Shown here: piece by piece, positions 1-9,621 of the stretch
How the letters are laid out: every line of letters starts with the position of its first letter
Position numbering within the stretch: position 1 is the stretch's first letter
DNA from: Planctomycetota bacterium
GTDB lineage: Bacteria; Planctomycetota; Phycisphaerae; UBA1845
Direction of reading: 5' to 3'
DNA: 12,121 nucleotides
Assembly: GCA_022561255.1 (NCBI GenBank)
Contig: JADFRO010000052.1
Coordinates: 1-12,121 of the forward strand
Notes under the pieces: generated by a model
The model's database searches: none
What the model was told of the DNA's origin: nothing
The model's input: only the letters and a program-made list of their open reading frames with translations
Position numbers and translations under genes: made by a program

Positions 1-247
1 TTGCGGCGGTAGAAAACGAAACTCACAGTCCAATGTTAAGCTTTTGAGCCCCGCTCCAAACTGATGGTACCGCTGGCGAGGCGCCGCGCGGCGCGTTCCT
101 ATGAGCCAGCGCGTCGTGACGAGGGTTCCACGCGGGGAAACCCTGCAGCAAGTCGTGTGTGCCAGGGTCGTGGCCGGAAAGCTGGTCGAAAGACTGCCGT
201 AGGATTCCGATCTTACGAAAAAGTTTGGGAAAATGGGATAGTTTTTG
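1..247. other. Left-edge stretch without a recognisable gene
   Basis: No reading frame here has a convincing start, ribosome binding site or recognisable product. Two short frames run in from the left edge and stop at about 45-47 and 62-64, so the tail of a plus-strand gene could lie here, but neither tail can be identified. A 103-codon frame starting at 64 is Arg-rich, lacks a Shine-Dalgarno sequence and would run through the promoter at 248-277, so it was not called. Confidence 0.5.
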
Positions 248-277
248 TTGACAGGAGTGGATTGGGGTGGGTAGTAT
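248..277 (+). promoter_or_regulatory. Sigma70-type promoter for a candidate ncRNA
   Basis: A perfect -35 box TTGACA (248-253) is followed after 18 nt by TAGTAT (272-277), which matches the -10 consensus at five of six positions. The expected start of transcription is near 284. No protein gene follows. What follows is a structured segment that ends in an intrinsic terminator, so the promoter probably drives a non-coding RNA. Confidence 0.6.
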
Positions 278-283
278 GCGGCC

Positions 284-552
284 TGACGTGCTTGCTCTTA
301 TCTAGGTTTGGCGTCGATCTCGCGAACAAGCGGACTCGCACTGCTGAGCCCGGCGTAAATTGGGGAAAGTACTAGCTAGGGTGCTCCGGTTCGGGTGTGT
401 ACCTTGGCTCCGTAGGACGGTGAGTGAAATCATGGTCGCCGACGGCTGGAGGGGGCGTCGGCGACCACTACACCCCTGTGAATTTCCCTGGAGGGGAAAG
501 AAACCCCCCGTGACGCGTCTCGTCATGAGATCGTGGAGCGGGGTGTTTTTTT
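284..552 (+). ncRNA. Candidate structured non-coding RNA, about 270 nt
   Basis: The segment lies between a near-consensus promoter and an intrinsic terminator and has no credible coding frame. Seen directly: a 12-bp perfect hairpin (433-444 with 456-467, 11-nt loop); an enclosing helix GGGTGT (393-398) with ACACCC (470-475); a small hairpin CCGT-AGG-ACGG (410-420) inside that helix; a hairpin TTTCCC-TGGAG-GGGAAA (483-499); and a possible 5' helix GCTTG (290-294) with CAAGC (327-331). The motif CTGGAGGGG occurs twice, at 446-454 and 488-496, both times largely in a loop. I looked for RNase P RNA, tmRNA, SRP RNA and 6S RNA signatures and did not recognise any. It could be a small regulatory RNA, a lineage-specific structured RNA, or a leader whose gene has decayed. 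The transcript ends are inferred from the promoter and terminator only. Confidence 0.45.
504..552. terminator. Intrinsic terminator, probably bidirectional
   Basis: The base of the hairpin is CCCCG (506-510) with CGGGG (539-543), and the apical part can form further short stems. On the plus strand it is followed by TG and seven T (546-552). Read on the minus strand the same stem is followed by GGTTTCTTT, so it may also stop the dehydrogenase gene that ends at 590 and points toward it. The convergent arrangement fits a shared terminator. Confidence 0.55.
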
Positions 553-589
553 GCGCTCGATTGCGGGGCGCTTGGCACGCCCGGTAGCG

Positions 590-1513
590 TTAGGTGATGT
601 TCGCAAGACGCTCGATCGTCTTGACCAGCGCCTGCGTGCCTTCGCGGCCTTCATCTGCCGCCTGGTTTGCGGCGAGCAGTTGGTTGACCAGCGCGGTGCC
701 GGGTATGGGCACGCCGTTGTGCCGCGCCGTCGCCAGGGCGATGCGTAAATCCTTCTGCTGCAAGTCGATCATGAACATCGGAGAAAAGTCGCGAGCGATC
801 ATGCGCGGTCCGAGATGGTCCAACGCCCACGAGCCAGCCGCGCCCTTGGAGACGGCTTGGAGCATGGTCTCGGGATCGAGTCCGGCGCGCCGGGCGAAAA
901 CCATCGCTTCGCTGACGGCGAGCAGGTTGAGACCGCAGAGGATTTGATTGCACAGCTTGGTCAGTTGTCCGTGGCCGACGGGACCGCAGTGGACGGTCGA
1001 TTTTCCCAGAACATCAAAGATCGGGGCTGCACGACGCACATCAGCCGCGTCGCCACCCACCATGATCGAGAGTTGGCCCGTTTCCGCGCCCGTCTTGCCG
1101 CCTGATACGGGCGCATCGAGAAACCGCGAACCGCGCTTGTGAACCTCGGTCGCAACACAGCGGGCGACGTCGGGAGCTATGGTGGACATGTCGATGCACA
1201 GCGTATTTTCACGAAGCGCGCTACAGACACCGTTTGGATCGAGGTAAACAGCTTTCACGTCGGGCGAATCGCTGACAATGGAGATGATCACGTCCGCCTT
1301 TTGGGCGATTGCAGCCGGCGTCGGCTGCCATAGGGCCCCCTCGTCGCAAAGCGCGCGGGTTCGGGACTGCGTTCGAGAGTGTAGGTGGACGGTGTAGCCT
1401 GCGTGCAGCAGGTTTCGAGCCATGGGCTCGCCCATGATCCCGATTCCGATGAGGCCGACGGACGGTTGTTCTACGATGGTCTTGGCTCCTTCTGCGCGAG
1501 AACTGAAAACCAT
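590..1513 (-). CDS. NAD(P)-dependent oxidoreductase, HIBADH/tartronate semialdehyde reductase family
   Basis: A 307-residue cytosolic dehydrogenase of the beta-hydroxyacid dehydrogenase family, which interconverts short 3-hydroxy acids and their semialdehydes using NAD(P)H. Residues 20-28 carry the Rossmann signature (GLIGIGIMG), 133-139 the substrate-binding motif DAPVSGG, and 186-190 KLCNQ with Lys186 as the expected catalytic lysine. The C-terminal all-helical half has GSWALDHLGPRM followed by a KDL motif at 254-256. Length is normal for the family (about 290-300 residues). No Asp/Arg fingerprint lets me choose between 3-hydroxyisobutyrate and 2-hydroxy-3-oxopropionate as substrate, so no symbol is given. 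The ATG at 1513 has TAGGA just upstream; a stronger AGAAGGAG lies inside the first codons, but no usual start codon follows it before the Rossmann motif. The gene starts 133 nt downstream of the LysM gene and ends 38 nt from a shared terminator. Confidence 0.88.
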   Translation of the reverse strand: MVFSSRAEGAKTIVEQPSVGLIGIGIMGEPMARNLLHAGYTVHLHSRTQSRTRALCDEGALWQPTPAAIAQKADVIISIVSDSPDVKAVYLDPNGVCSALRENTLCIDMSTIAPDVARCVATEVHKRGSRFLDAPVSGGKTGAETGQLSIMVGGDAADVRRAAPIFDVLGKSTVHCGPVGHGQLTKLCNQILCGLNLLAVSEAMVFARRAGLDPETMLQAVSKGAAGSWALDHLGPRMIARDFSPMFMIDLQQKDLRIALATARHNGVPIPGTALVNQLLAANQAADEGREGTQALVKTIERLANIT

Positions 1514-1646
1514 ATCCTACAGCATCTCACGTTCGTGTATTCCGAGCCGCGGGCTCTCCTGCGGAGCGCAGCTCGCCCGCGCGATTTCTCGCTTTTCGAT
1601 GTGTTGCGAAGCCCGGCGCACCCGGCATACGAAAACGGGAACTGCT

Positions 1647-2570
1647 CTAGTTATTCGGCAACAGGACCACATGGCCGACTTGGAGCCGCGTGGGGTCGCC
1701 GTGGACGAGCGTGTCGTTCATCGCCAGCAGTTCGCGCCAGCGACCGGCGTCGCCGAGTTGGTCGCGAGCGATGCGGTAGAAACTGTCGCCGGCTTGAACG
1801 CGATAGGTTCGATGCTGCTTGGCTGGCGTTGTTGTCTGAGGTGTGATGGGTTTACGTGCGACTGTACGGTTCGCGAAATAGGGCGCCTTTGTGTTTACGG
1901 CAAGCGGCGGGATGCGAATGGTCGTTCCGATTCGCAGGTGCTTCGGCTCTTTGATGTTGGGGTTGGCGTTCATCAGAAACGCGACGTGGGTGGTGTTTCC
2001 GTAATACGCCGCCGCAAGCGAAGCGAACGTATCGCCCGGCTGAACCCGATGAACGTCGACGGCCGCGTATTGTGTATCGAAGGTCGCTGCGTTGGGCGTC
2101 GTGGGAATACGAAAGGTTGCTTGGTTGGGTGCGGCGAGCAGGTTTGTCGCCGCCAGGTTCGCCGAGGAACCGGTAGTATCAGCGAGTTGGGTCGAGTCTC
2201 GCTTGACCGATTTGGTTGGGCTGAGCGTTTTGCCGGTACGGGAAGGTCTGGGCTGTGTCTTGGTCGCCTGGCGACGAGCTGCACGTGCATGGGTGGCCGG
2301 GTCGGTAGGAGTCGACGTTTTCGTTCCCATCGCCAGCCTCTTGGGACGGGGCTGGGTGGTGCGGAACGCGGCTGGATCGTCCAGCTTTTTCTTAGGCGCC
2401 TCGGCGAGCTTGCCTGTTTTTTTCTGTTTTTTGTTGAGGCTGCGCGCAGGCTTACCCGCGTCGGTCAGCGAGATGGGCGTTTGCGAATCGCCGCGATAGA
2501 AAAAGTAGCTCCCGAAGAGGAGAACCAGAGCCATTGAAAGGACGATCCCGATCTTGACGTCCGTGCGCAT
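1647..2570 (-). CDS. Membrane-anchored protein with two LysM domains
   Basis: A 307-residue protein. Residues 7-24 form one hydrophobic segment after a short charged N-terminus (VKIGIVLSMALVLLFGSYFF), with no obvious signal-peptidase or lipobox site, so an uncleaved signal anchor is likely. Residues 35-130 are a Lys/Arg/Thr/Pro-rich linker of low complexity. Two LysM repeats follow, at about 173-223 (HRVQPGDTFASLAAAYYG) and 254-307 (YRVQAGDSFYRIARDQLG), each with the expected YxVxxGD opening and a final IPP or LLP strand. LysM domains bind N-acetylglucosamine-containing glycans, so the protein probably tethers the inner membrane to peptidoglycan; no catalytic domain is present. The start at 2570 was preferred to longer in-frame options because AAGGAGG lies 5 nt upstream and the anchor begins at once. 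It has its own promoter at 2745-2773. Confidence 0.85.
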   Translation of the reverse strand: MRTDVKIGIVLSMALVLLFGSYFFYRGDSQTPISLTDAGKPARSLNKKQKKTGKLAEAPKKKLDDPAAFRTTQPRPKRLAMGTKTSTPTDPATHARAARRQATKTQPRPSRTGKTLSPTKSVKRDSTQLADTTGSSANLAATNLLAAPNQATFRIPTTPNAATFDTQYAAVDVHRVQPGDTFASLAAAYYGNTTHVAFLMNANPNIKEPKHLRIGTTIRIPPLAVNTKAPYFANRTVARKPITPQTTTPAKQHRTYRVQAGDSFYRIARDQLGDAGRWRELLAMNDTLVHGDPTRLQVGHVVLLPNN

Positions 2571-2575
2571 TGCAT

Positions 2576-2582
2576 CCTCCTT
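2576..2582 (-). promoter_or_regulatory. Ribosome binding site that fixes the LysM gene start
   Basis: AAGGAGG on the minus strand lies 5 nt before the ATG at 2570-2568. An open frame continues upstream to 2798, but that part has no Shine-Dalgarno sequence and overlaps the promoter at 2745-2773, so the shorter start is right. Confidence 0.75.
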
Positions 2583-2744
2583 GACGGTGCGACCGTCTCT
2601 TGGGCGTGGTTCCGTGCGTCGATGGGCTAAAGGCGGCGCAGCCGTACGGGAAAAACGTTCCGGCAGACGACGAGCGAAACCGCATCCGCCCGCGCGTCGA
2701 CTCGCGTCCGGCGAACCGCGCAAGCCTTCGTGCCTCCGGGGGGA

Positions 2745-2773
2745 AGTGTAAACCACGCGCGCGGACGGGTCAA
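2745..2773 (-). promoter_or_regulatory. Sigma70-type promoter of the LysM gene
   Basis: Read on the minus strand: TTGACC (2773-2768), 17 nt, TACACT (2750-2745). Each box matches the consensus at four to five of six positions and the spacing is ideal. Transcription would start near 2738 and leave an untranslated leader of about 168 nt before the ATG at 2570. It separates the LysM gene from secDF as a transcription unit. Confidence 0.65.
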
Positions 2774-2821
2774 GGTAAACGTGGCGAGTGTGTCTCACCG
2801 AATGGCGTCGAGCGCGTGTGA

Positions 2822-2850
2822 GTTTCCTCGCCTCGCAATCGCGAGGAAAC
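2822..2850. repeat. Perfect 10-bp inverted repeat between secDF and the LysM promoter
   Basis: GTTTCCTCGC (2822-2831) and GCGAGGAAAC (2841-2850) form a 10-bp perfect stem with a 9-nt loop. It lies 47 nt past the secDF stop and upstream of the LysM -35 box. There is no T tract after it in either direction, so it is not a standard intrinsic terminator. It could stabilise the secDF 3' end or be a protein-binding site. Confidence 0.5.
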
Positions 2851-2896
2851 CCGTGTTGCTCCGGGACAACCCACGGCGTGTGCCCTATCGGGGCGG

Positions 2897-6724
<3,828 letters not shown>

Positions 6725-6732
6725 GGTTTCGT

Positions 6733-6736
6733 CTCC
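6733..6736 (-). promoter_or_regulatory. Ribosome binding site that fixes the secDF start
   Basis: GGAG on the minus strand, 8 nt before the GTG at 6724-6722. The in-frame GTG eight codons earlier (6748) has nothing like a Shine-Dalgarno sequence before it and would add only a polar octapeptide. A TATAAG box at 6782-6777 may be a weak promoter for secDF, but no -35 box stands at the right distance. Confidence 0.5.
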
Positions 6737-6858
6737 ATGTCGCGGCACGTCGCAGCCGCATTTGATTGTCGGCGTCCTTATACTTTACGGTGTAAACGTG
6801 ATTCGCCAGCGCGGACGATATCGCAAGAACCGTCGCGAAGCCAGCCTCGTGCGTTCGG

Positions 6859-7299
6859 TCAAGCGCTTGCGGGCGGAGCGTGCGCGCGAAGCTGGGGGGC
6901 GACGACAAGCAGACGTGTCGTTGCCCATCGCGCGTCCGCTGCCAAAGCGGCGTGGATGGGAGAAGCGGACGGATGCCGCTCGTTGTTTGGGATGCACCAC
7001 CTCCTGCTTTCAACGCGCGTTTGGGGTGGTGCAAGGCCGCGAACAGTGCGCGTTCCCGAATCCGTCGGATCCGGCGGAAGTGCGAGACTCACAGCCGAGG
7101 TCAGATCAATGAGCCGGGGATCGGTGTCGGTTTCCTCGTCGGGCTTCGGGGCCGGACCGTTGCTGCCGTCTCGATGCACGTTTCGGTCGGCATCTTCCAG
7201 GGCCGTTGATAGTGCATAAGTTGCATTGTTAATGGAACTCGGCCAGGTGGCAGTGAGGGCGAGGATGAGGGCAGCGATGTTGACGACGCGGAGCATCAT
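6859..7299 (-). CDS. Small secreted protein of unknown function
   Basis: A 146- or 147-residue frame (start at 7299 or the adjacent ATG at 7296). The N-terminus (MLRVVNIAALILALTATW) looks like a signal peptide or a single anchor. After it come a Pro/Asp/Glu/Thr-rich stretch (about residues 47-63) and an Arg/Ala-rich tail with no recognisable domain. Codon use is reasonable for this genome over the first two thirds. There is no Shine-Dalgarno sequence, but TTGCCT-N16-TATACT sits so close to the ATG that the message would be nearly leaderless. It precedes secDF by 134 nt on the same strand, where yajC often sits, but it does not look like YajC. The C-terminal third overlaps a competing frame (7034-6582), so the exact 3' extent is uncertain. 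I do not recognise the family. Confidence 0.45.
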   Translation of the reverse strand: MMLRVVNIAALILALTATWPSSINNATYALSTALEDADRNVHRDGSNGPAPKPDEETDTDPRLIDLTSAVSLALPPDPTDSGTRTVRGLAPPQTRVESRRWCIPNNERHPSASPIHAALAADARWATTRLLVVAPQLRAHAPPASA

Positions 7300-7309
7300 A
7301 GGGCGGGCC

Positions 7310-7337
7310 AGTATAGCCACGGGCGGCGTGGAGGCAA
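7310..7337 (-). promoter_or_regulatory. Promoter for the small secreted protein, possibly leaderless
   Basis: On the minus strand TTGCCT (7337-7332), 16 nt, TATACT (7315-7310). Transcription should start near 7303-7300, that is, 1-4 nt before the ATG at 7299. This supports an ATG at 7299/7296 rather than the GTG at 7320 inside the promoter, and it may also feed secDF. Confidence 0.45.
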
Positions 7338-7536
7338 TCCGATCTGTGGATTTCCGCCAGTGATGGCTTGTGATTTGCCTGGTCTTCCTGGTTCCGCGAG
7401 GCCCATAGGCACTCCGCGAGCCCGGGTGCCCTCGTACCTAACCCCTTGCGTGTCAGTAGTTTTTGGTCTTGATCACGCATCCGTCAGAAATCGTGCGATT
7501 GGAAAATTAATTCGTGGATTTGAGTTCCCAGAGTCG

Positions 7537-7542
7537 TATAAT
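7537..7542 (+). promoter_or_regulatory. -10 box upstream of the DUF2617-like gene
   Basis: A perfect TATAAT lies 18 nt before the ATG at 7561, in a locally AT-rich segment (7498-7560) that contrasts with the GC-rich surroundings. No good -35 box is present at 16-18 nt. Transcription would start near 7549 and give a leader of about 12 nt without a Shine-Dalgarno sequence. Confidence 0.45.
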
Positions 7543-7560
7543 AGACTAAATAGTGCCATT

Positions 7561-8151
7561 ATGGACCCGATTTCAGAGGATAGCGTGGAACGAGGACAGA
7601 CCAAACAGCAGGTAGACGAGCTAGTTTTCTGCCTGTACGAGCGACCGATCCATCCCGAGCTTTTCGACATCCGTCGTGTCAAGCGGATCACCCAGAGCCG
7701 TTATCAGGCGGAGATTTGGGTTTGCGGGCTTGCGCACGTGGTGACGGTGCGATCCGGCGACCAAACGTTGACCGAGCTGATTAGCGAGGACACTGAGCTT
7801 TTGCCCAGGAACGGTCTGGCGACTTCGTTCCGGTTCCGCGGCGAGCGGGACCACGCCCAGTCCTTCAACGGCGGTATGAAATACATCCTTTCGACTCAGG
7901 TGGAGCGGATGACGCCGCAGCTGTTCCCCGCAACCCATCGCGACTACGTGCATTACGCGCAAAATCGCGGCATTTTTCTCTCCTTTGAGGAATGGACGCA
8001 CGACGGGCTCGCTCCGTTTTCGTTCGTCGATTTCGACGCCCGCGACCATGAGTTGCACATCCACGCGTTCCACGCGTTTCCCGAAGAGCTGACGCTTCTC
8101 AAAACACAGTCGATCTTCGAGATCGGTGAGCCCGCAATTCCGCTGGATTAG
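7561..8151 (+). CDS. DUF2617-like protein, function unknown
   Basis: A 196-residue soluble protein without signal peptide or membrane segment. Features: LVFCLYERPIHPELFDI at 21-37, a strand-rich part with AEIWVCGLAHVVTV at 50-63, LTELISEDTELLPRNGL at 70-86, a FRFRGERDHAQSF segment at 90-102, and HAFHAFPEELTLLKTQS at 168-184. This pattern (a Y/LYxRPxHPELF opening, then a GH-V strand, a TE-LP segment and a FHxFP...KTQS ending) resembles what I remember of planctomycete DUF2617 proteins; the assignment is from memory and not from a search. The family has no known activity. The open frame extends upstream to 7360, but that part contains the TATAAT at 7537 and reads as non-coding, so the ATG at 7561 was chosen. 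It stands alone, divergent from the small secreted protein gene. Confidence 0.7.
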   Translation: MDPISEDSVERGQTKQQVDELVFCLYERPIHPELFDIRRVKRITQSRYQAEIWVCGLAHVVTVRSGDQTLTELISEDTELLPRNGLATSFRFRGERDHAQSFNGGMKYILSTQVERMTPQLFPATHRDYVHYAQNRGIFLSFEEWTHDGLAPFSFVDFDARDHELHIHAFHAFPEELTLLKTQSIFEIGEPAIPLD

Positions 8152-8180
8152 TTCCCCGCGATAGACACGTAAGTGGGCCT

Positions 8181-8234
8181 GTAGGCGAGGTTCGCTCGGG
8201 CGATGGCTTCCTTGCCAGGGCCTACGCGGTTTTT
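8181..8234 (+). terminator. Possible intrinsic terminator after the DUF2617-like gene
   Basis: GTAGGC (8181-8186) pairs with GCCTAC (8220-8225). The interior can fold further (CGAG-GTTCG-CTCG at 8186-8198, and a GGC/GCC pair at the second arm), and GCGG then five T (8230-8234) follow. The stem is short and the T tract is 4 nt away, so it is a moderate candidate. It lies 30 nt after the stop codon. Confidence 0.4.
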
Positions 8235-8337
8235 GCGCGTCGAGATCCCGGGCTCGCGGCCTGCGTAGGGTTCGGCAGGTTACCGCACCGCTTGCCGATC
8301 GCAGCCTTACCTTTGGTCGCAGCATCCCAAGAACCGA

Positions 8338-8363
8338 TATACAGTCGAGGCGACGTCTCGACT
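8338..8363 (+). promoter_or_regulatory. Possible -10 box and inverted repeat upstream of the DUF362 gene
   Basis: TATACA (8338-8343) could be a -10 box, although no clear -35 box stands 16-18 nt upstream. Starting on its last base is a perfect inverted repeat AGTCGAG (8343-8349), 7 nt, CTCGACT (8357-8363). Its place at the expected transcription start suits an operator or a hairpin at the very 5' end of the message; the sequence alone does not decide. Confidence 0.35.
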
Positions 8364-8411
8364 AGGGTTTCCCGGCTGGGTATGCACGACACCGAATCCA
8401 ATTCAGGCAAG

Positions 8412-9377
8412 ATGGACCTATCGCGCCGAACGTTTCTGGGCGTAGCTGCCTCGGTCGCGGGAGGTGGCTGGAGAGCGCAAGCGCAGGGCGGCGGTGAGCT
8501 TGAGGAGCTTCGTGTTCCCTTGGGCACCCCGCGTTCACGCGTGGTTCAGATTAGCGCTGAGGAGGTTGTGAATGGGGCGATCGTGCACCGCAGCTTGCTG
8601 CAAGAGATGTTGGGCAAACTCCTGATCACGGTGACGGGAAGACCGACGGAAGCAGCGGCGTGGCGTTCGCTTCTGAAACCCGACGACGTGATCGGTTTGA
8701 AGTTCAACCGCTCAGGTCAAGGCGCGATCGGGACGACCAACGCACTGGCGGACGTTCTGGTTGGTTCGATCGTACGTTCCGGTTGGCAGCCGGAGCAGAT
8801 TGTTTGCATGGAAGTACCCGACCACGTACAGCGTCGCAACGGGACGGCGCCCCCGTGGTCCGGGTTTTCAGAAGAAAGATCCGTCTTCGCCAGTGGGTCG
8901 GACCAGTTGGCGTCTGTGCTGGATCAGGTGACGGCGCTGATTAGTGTGCCGTTTCTCAAGACGCACAACATCGCGGGATTGACCTGCTCTTTGAAGAATC
9001 TGTCGCACGCGATGGTCAAGCATCCCGCGCGCTTCCATCGGGACGGCTGCTCGCCTTTTGTCGGGGACATTGTCGCCCTCCCCGCGATTCGCGACAAGCT
9101 CCGCCTCTGTATCGTCGACGCCATGCGCGTTGTGTTCGACGGGGGACCAACCGCTACGACCACGACGGTGAGCGATGAGGGTGTCTTACTGGCGTCGCTC
9201 GATCCCGTGGCGGTCGACGCGATCGCGCTGGAGGTTCTAAACGACATTCGCCGTCGCCGTGGGCTGGCGATCGTCGCTGAGGACGCGGCCCACGTTCCCT
9301 ACCTGCGGGCCGCCCACGAGGCTGGGGTCGGAATCGCCGTGGCGCACGGTATTGAGCACATCGTCACGAGTCCATAG
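8412..9377 (+). CDS. Tat-exported DUF362 domain protein
   Basis: A 321-residue protein. Residues 4-9 (SRRTFL) are a twin-arginine motif, followed by a short hydrophobic stretch GVAASVAG and an AQA site at about 22-24, so the protein is expected to be folded in the cytoplasm and exported by Tat. The rest matches the DUF362 family: DVIGLKFNRSG at 92-102, VPFLKTHNIAGLTCSLKNL at 179-197, then HPARFHRDGC at 204-213, an IVDAMRVVFDGGP segment at 234-246 and SLDPVAVDAIALEVL at 262-276. DUF362 is sometimes fused to ferredoxin domains; no Cys cluster of that kind is seen here. The biochemical role is unknown. ATG 8412 was chosen because it puts the RR motif at residues 5-6 and has AGG 4 nt before it; the ATG at 8382 would add ten residues and also work. 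Confidence 0.8.
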   Translation: MDLSRRTFLGVAASVAGGGWRAQAQGGGELEELRVPLGTPRSRVVQISAEEVVNGAIVHRSLLQEMLGKLLITVTGRPTEAAAWRSLLKPDDVIGLKFNRSGQGAIGTTNALADVLVGSIVRSGWQPEQIVCMEVPDHVQRRNGTAPPWSGFSEERSVFASGSDQLASVLDQVTALISVPFLKTHNIAGLTCSLKNLSHAMVKHPARFHRDGCSPFVGDIVALPAIRDKLRLCIVDAMRVVFDGGPTATTTTVSDEGVLLASLDPVAVDAIALEVLNDIRRRRGLAIVAEDAAHVPYLRAAHEAGVGIAVAHGIEHIVTSP

Positions 9378-9592
9378 CCCCGCCGCCCGTCCCGAAACCA
9401 TCGATTGGAGCGGGGGTGGGGCCGTAAGAAGCGCAGATCTCCCTTTTATCGTCTATCGTCCGTAAGGACTTCTTTCGCAATATGTTACGTTGAATCCCGC
9501 GCGTTGCGCTGGGGTGTTGGCGCGCCACGGAGGGGTGATCCGGTGTTGTTCTGCGGGTCCGGGCGGCCCTGCAGCGTGGGGACAAATCACAC
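9378..9592. other. Gap after the DUF362 gene
   Basis: No gene seen. The only structure noted is a weak terminator-like CGTCC-GTAA-GGAC followed by TTCTTTC at about 9460-9478. Its stem is only four base pairs, so it is not called as a terminator. Confidence 0.5.
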
Positions 9593-9621
9593 TTGACACG
9601 GGCCCAACGTCCGAGTATACT
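9593..9621 (+). promoter_or_regulatory. Consensus sigma70 promoter with a distant downstream gene
   Basis: TTGACA (9593-9598), exactly 17 nt, TATACT (9616-9621): a perfect -35 box and a five-of-six -10 box. This is the best promoter in the window. The start of transcription would be near 9628, about 575 nt before the pseudopilin start codon at 10203. It either drives that gene through a long leader or makes a separate small RNA. Confidence 0.75.

Noticed and set aside
64..375. A 103-codon plus-strand frame at the left
   Set aside because: No Shine-Dalgarno sequence, Arg-rich composition, and it runs through a near-consensus promoter into the structured RNA segment.
272..552. The structured segment as RNase P RNA, tmRNA, SRP RNA or 6S RNA
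   Set aside because: The conserved blocks I know for these (for example GAGGAAAGTCC of RNase P, or the GGTCAGG..GGAAGGAAGCAG region of SRP RNA) are not present.
566..582. GGGCG-N7-CGCCC hairpin just after the dehydrogenase stop
   Set aside because: It has no T tract on the minus strand, so it is not called as a separate terminator; the hairpin at 504-543 is better.
1422..2537. A 371-codon open frame on the plus strand, antisense to the LysM gene
   Set aside because: It is rich in Arg, Gly and Cys with no domain, and lies opposite a clear tandem-LysM gene with a perfect ribosome binding site and promoter.
7360..7560. Upstream extension of the DUF2617-like gene
   Set aside because: The extra 67 codons contain the TATAAT box, have no motif and show a different base composition from the gene body.
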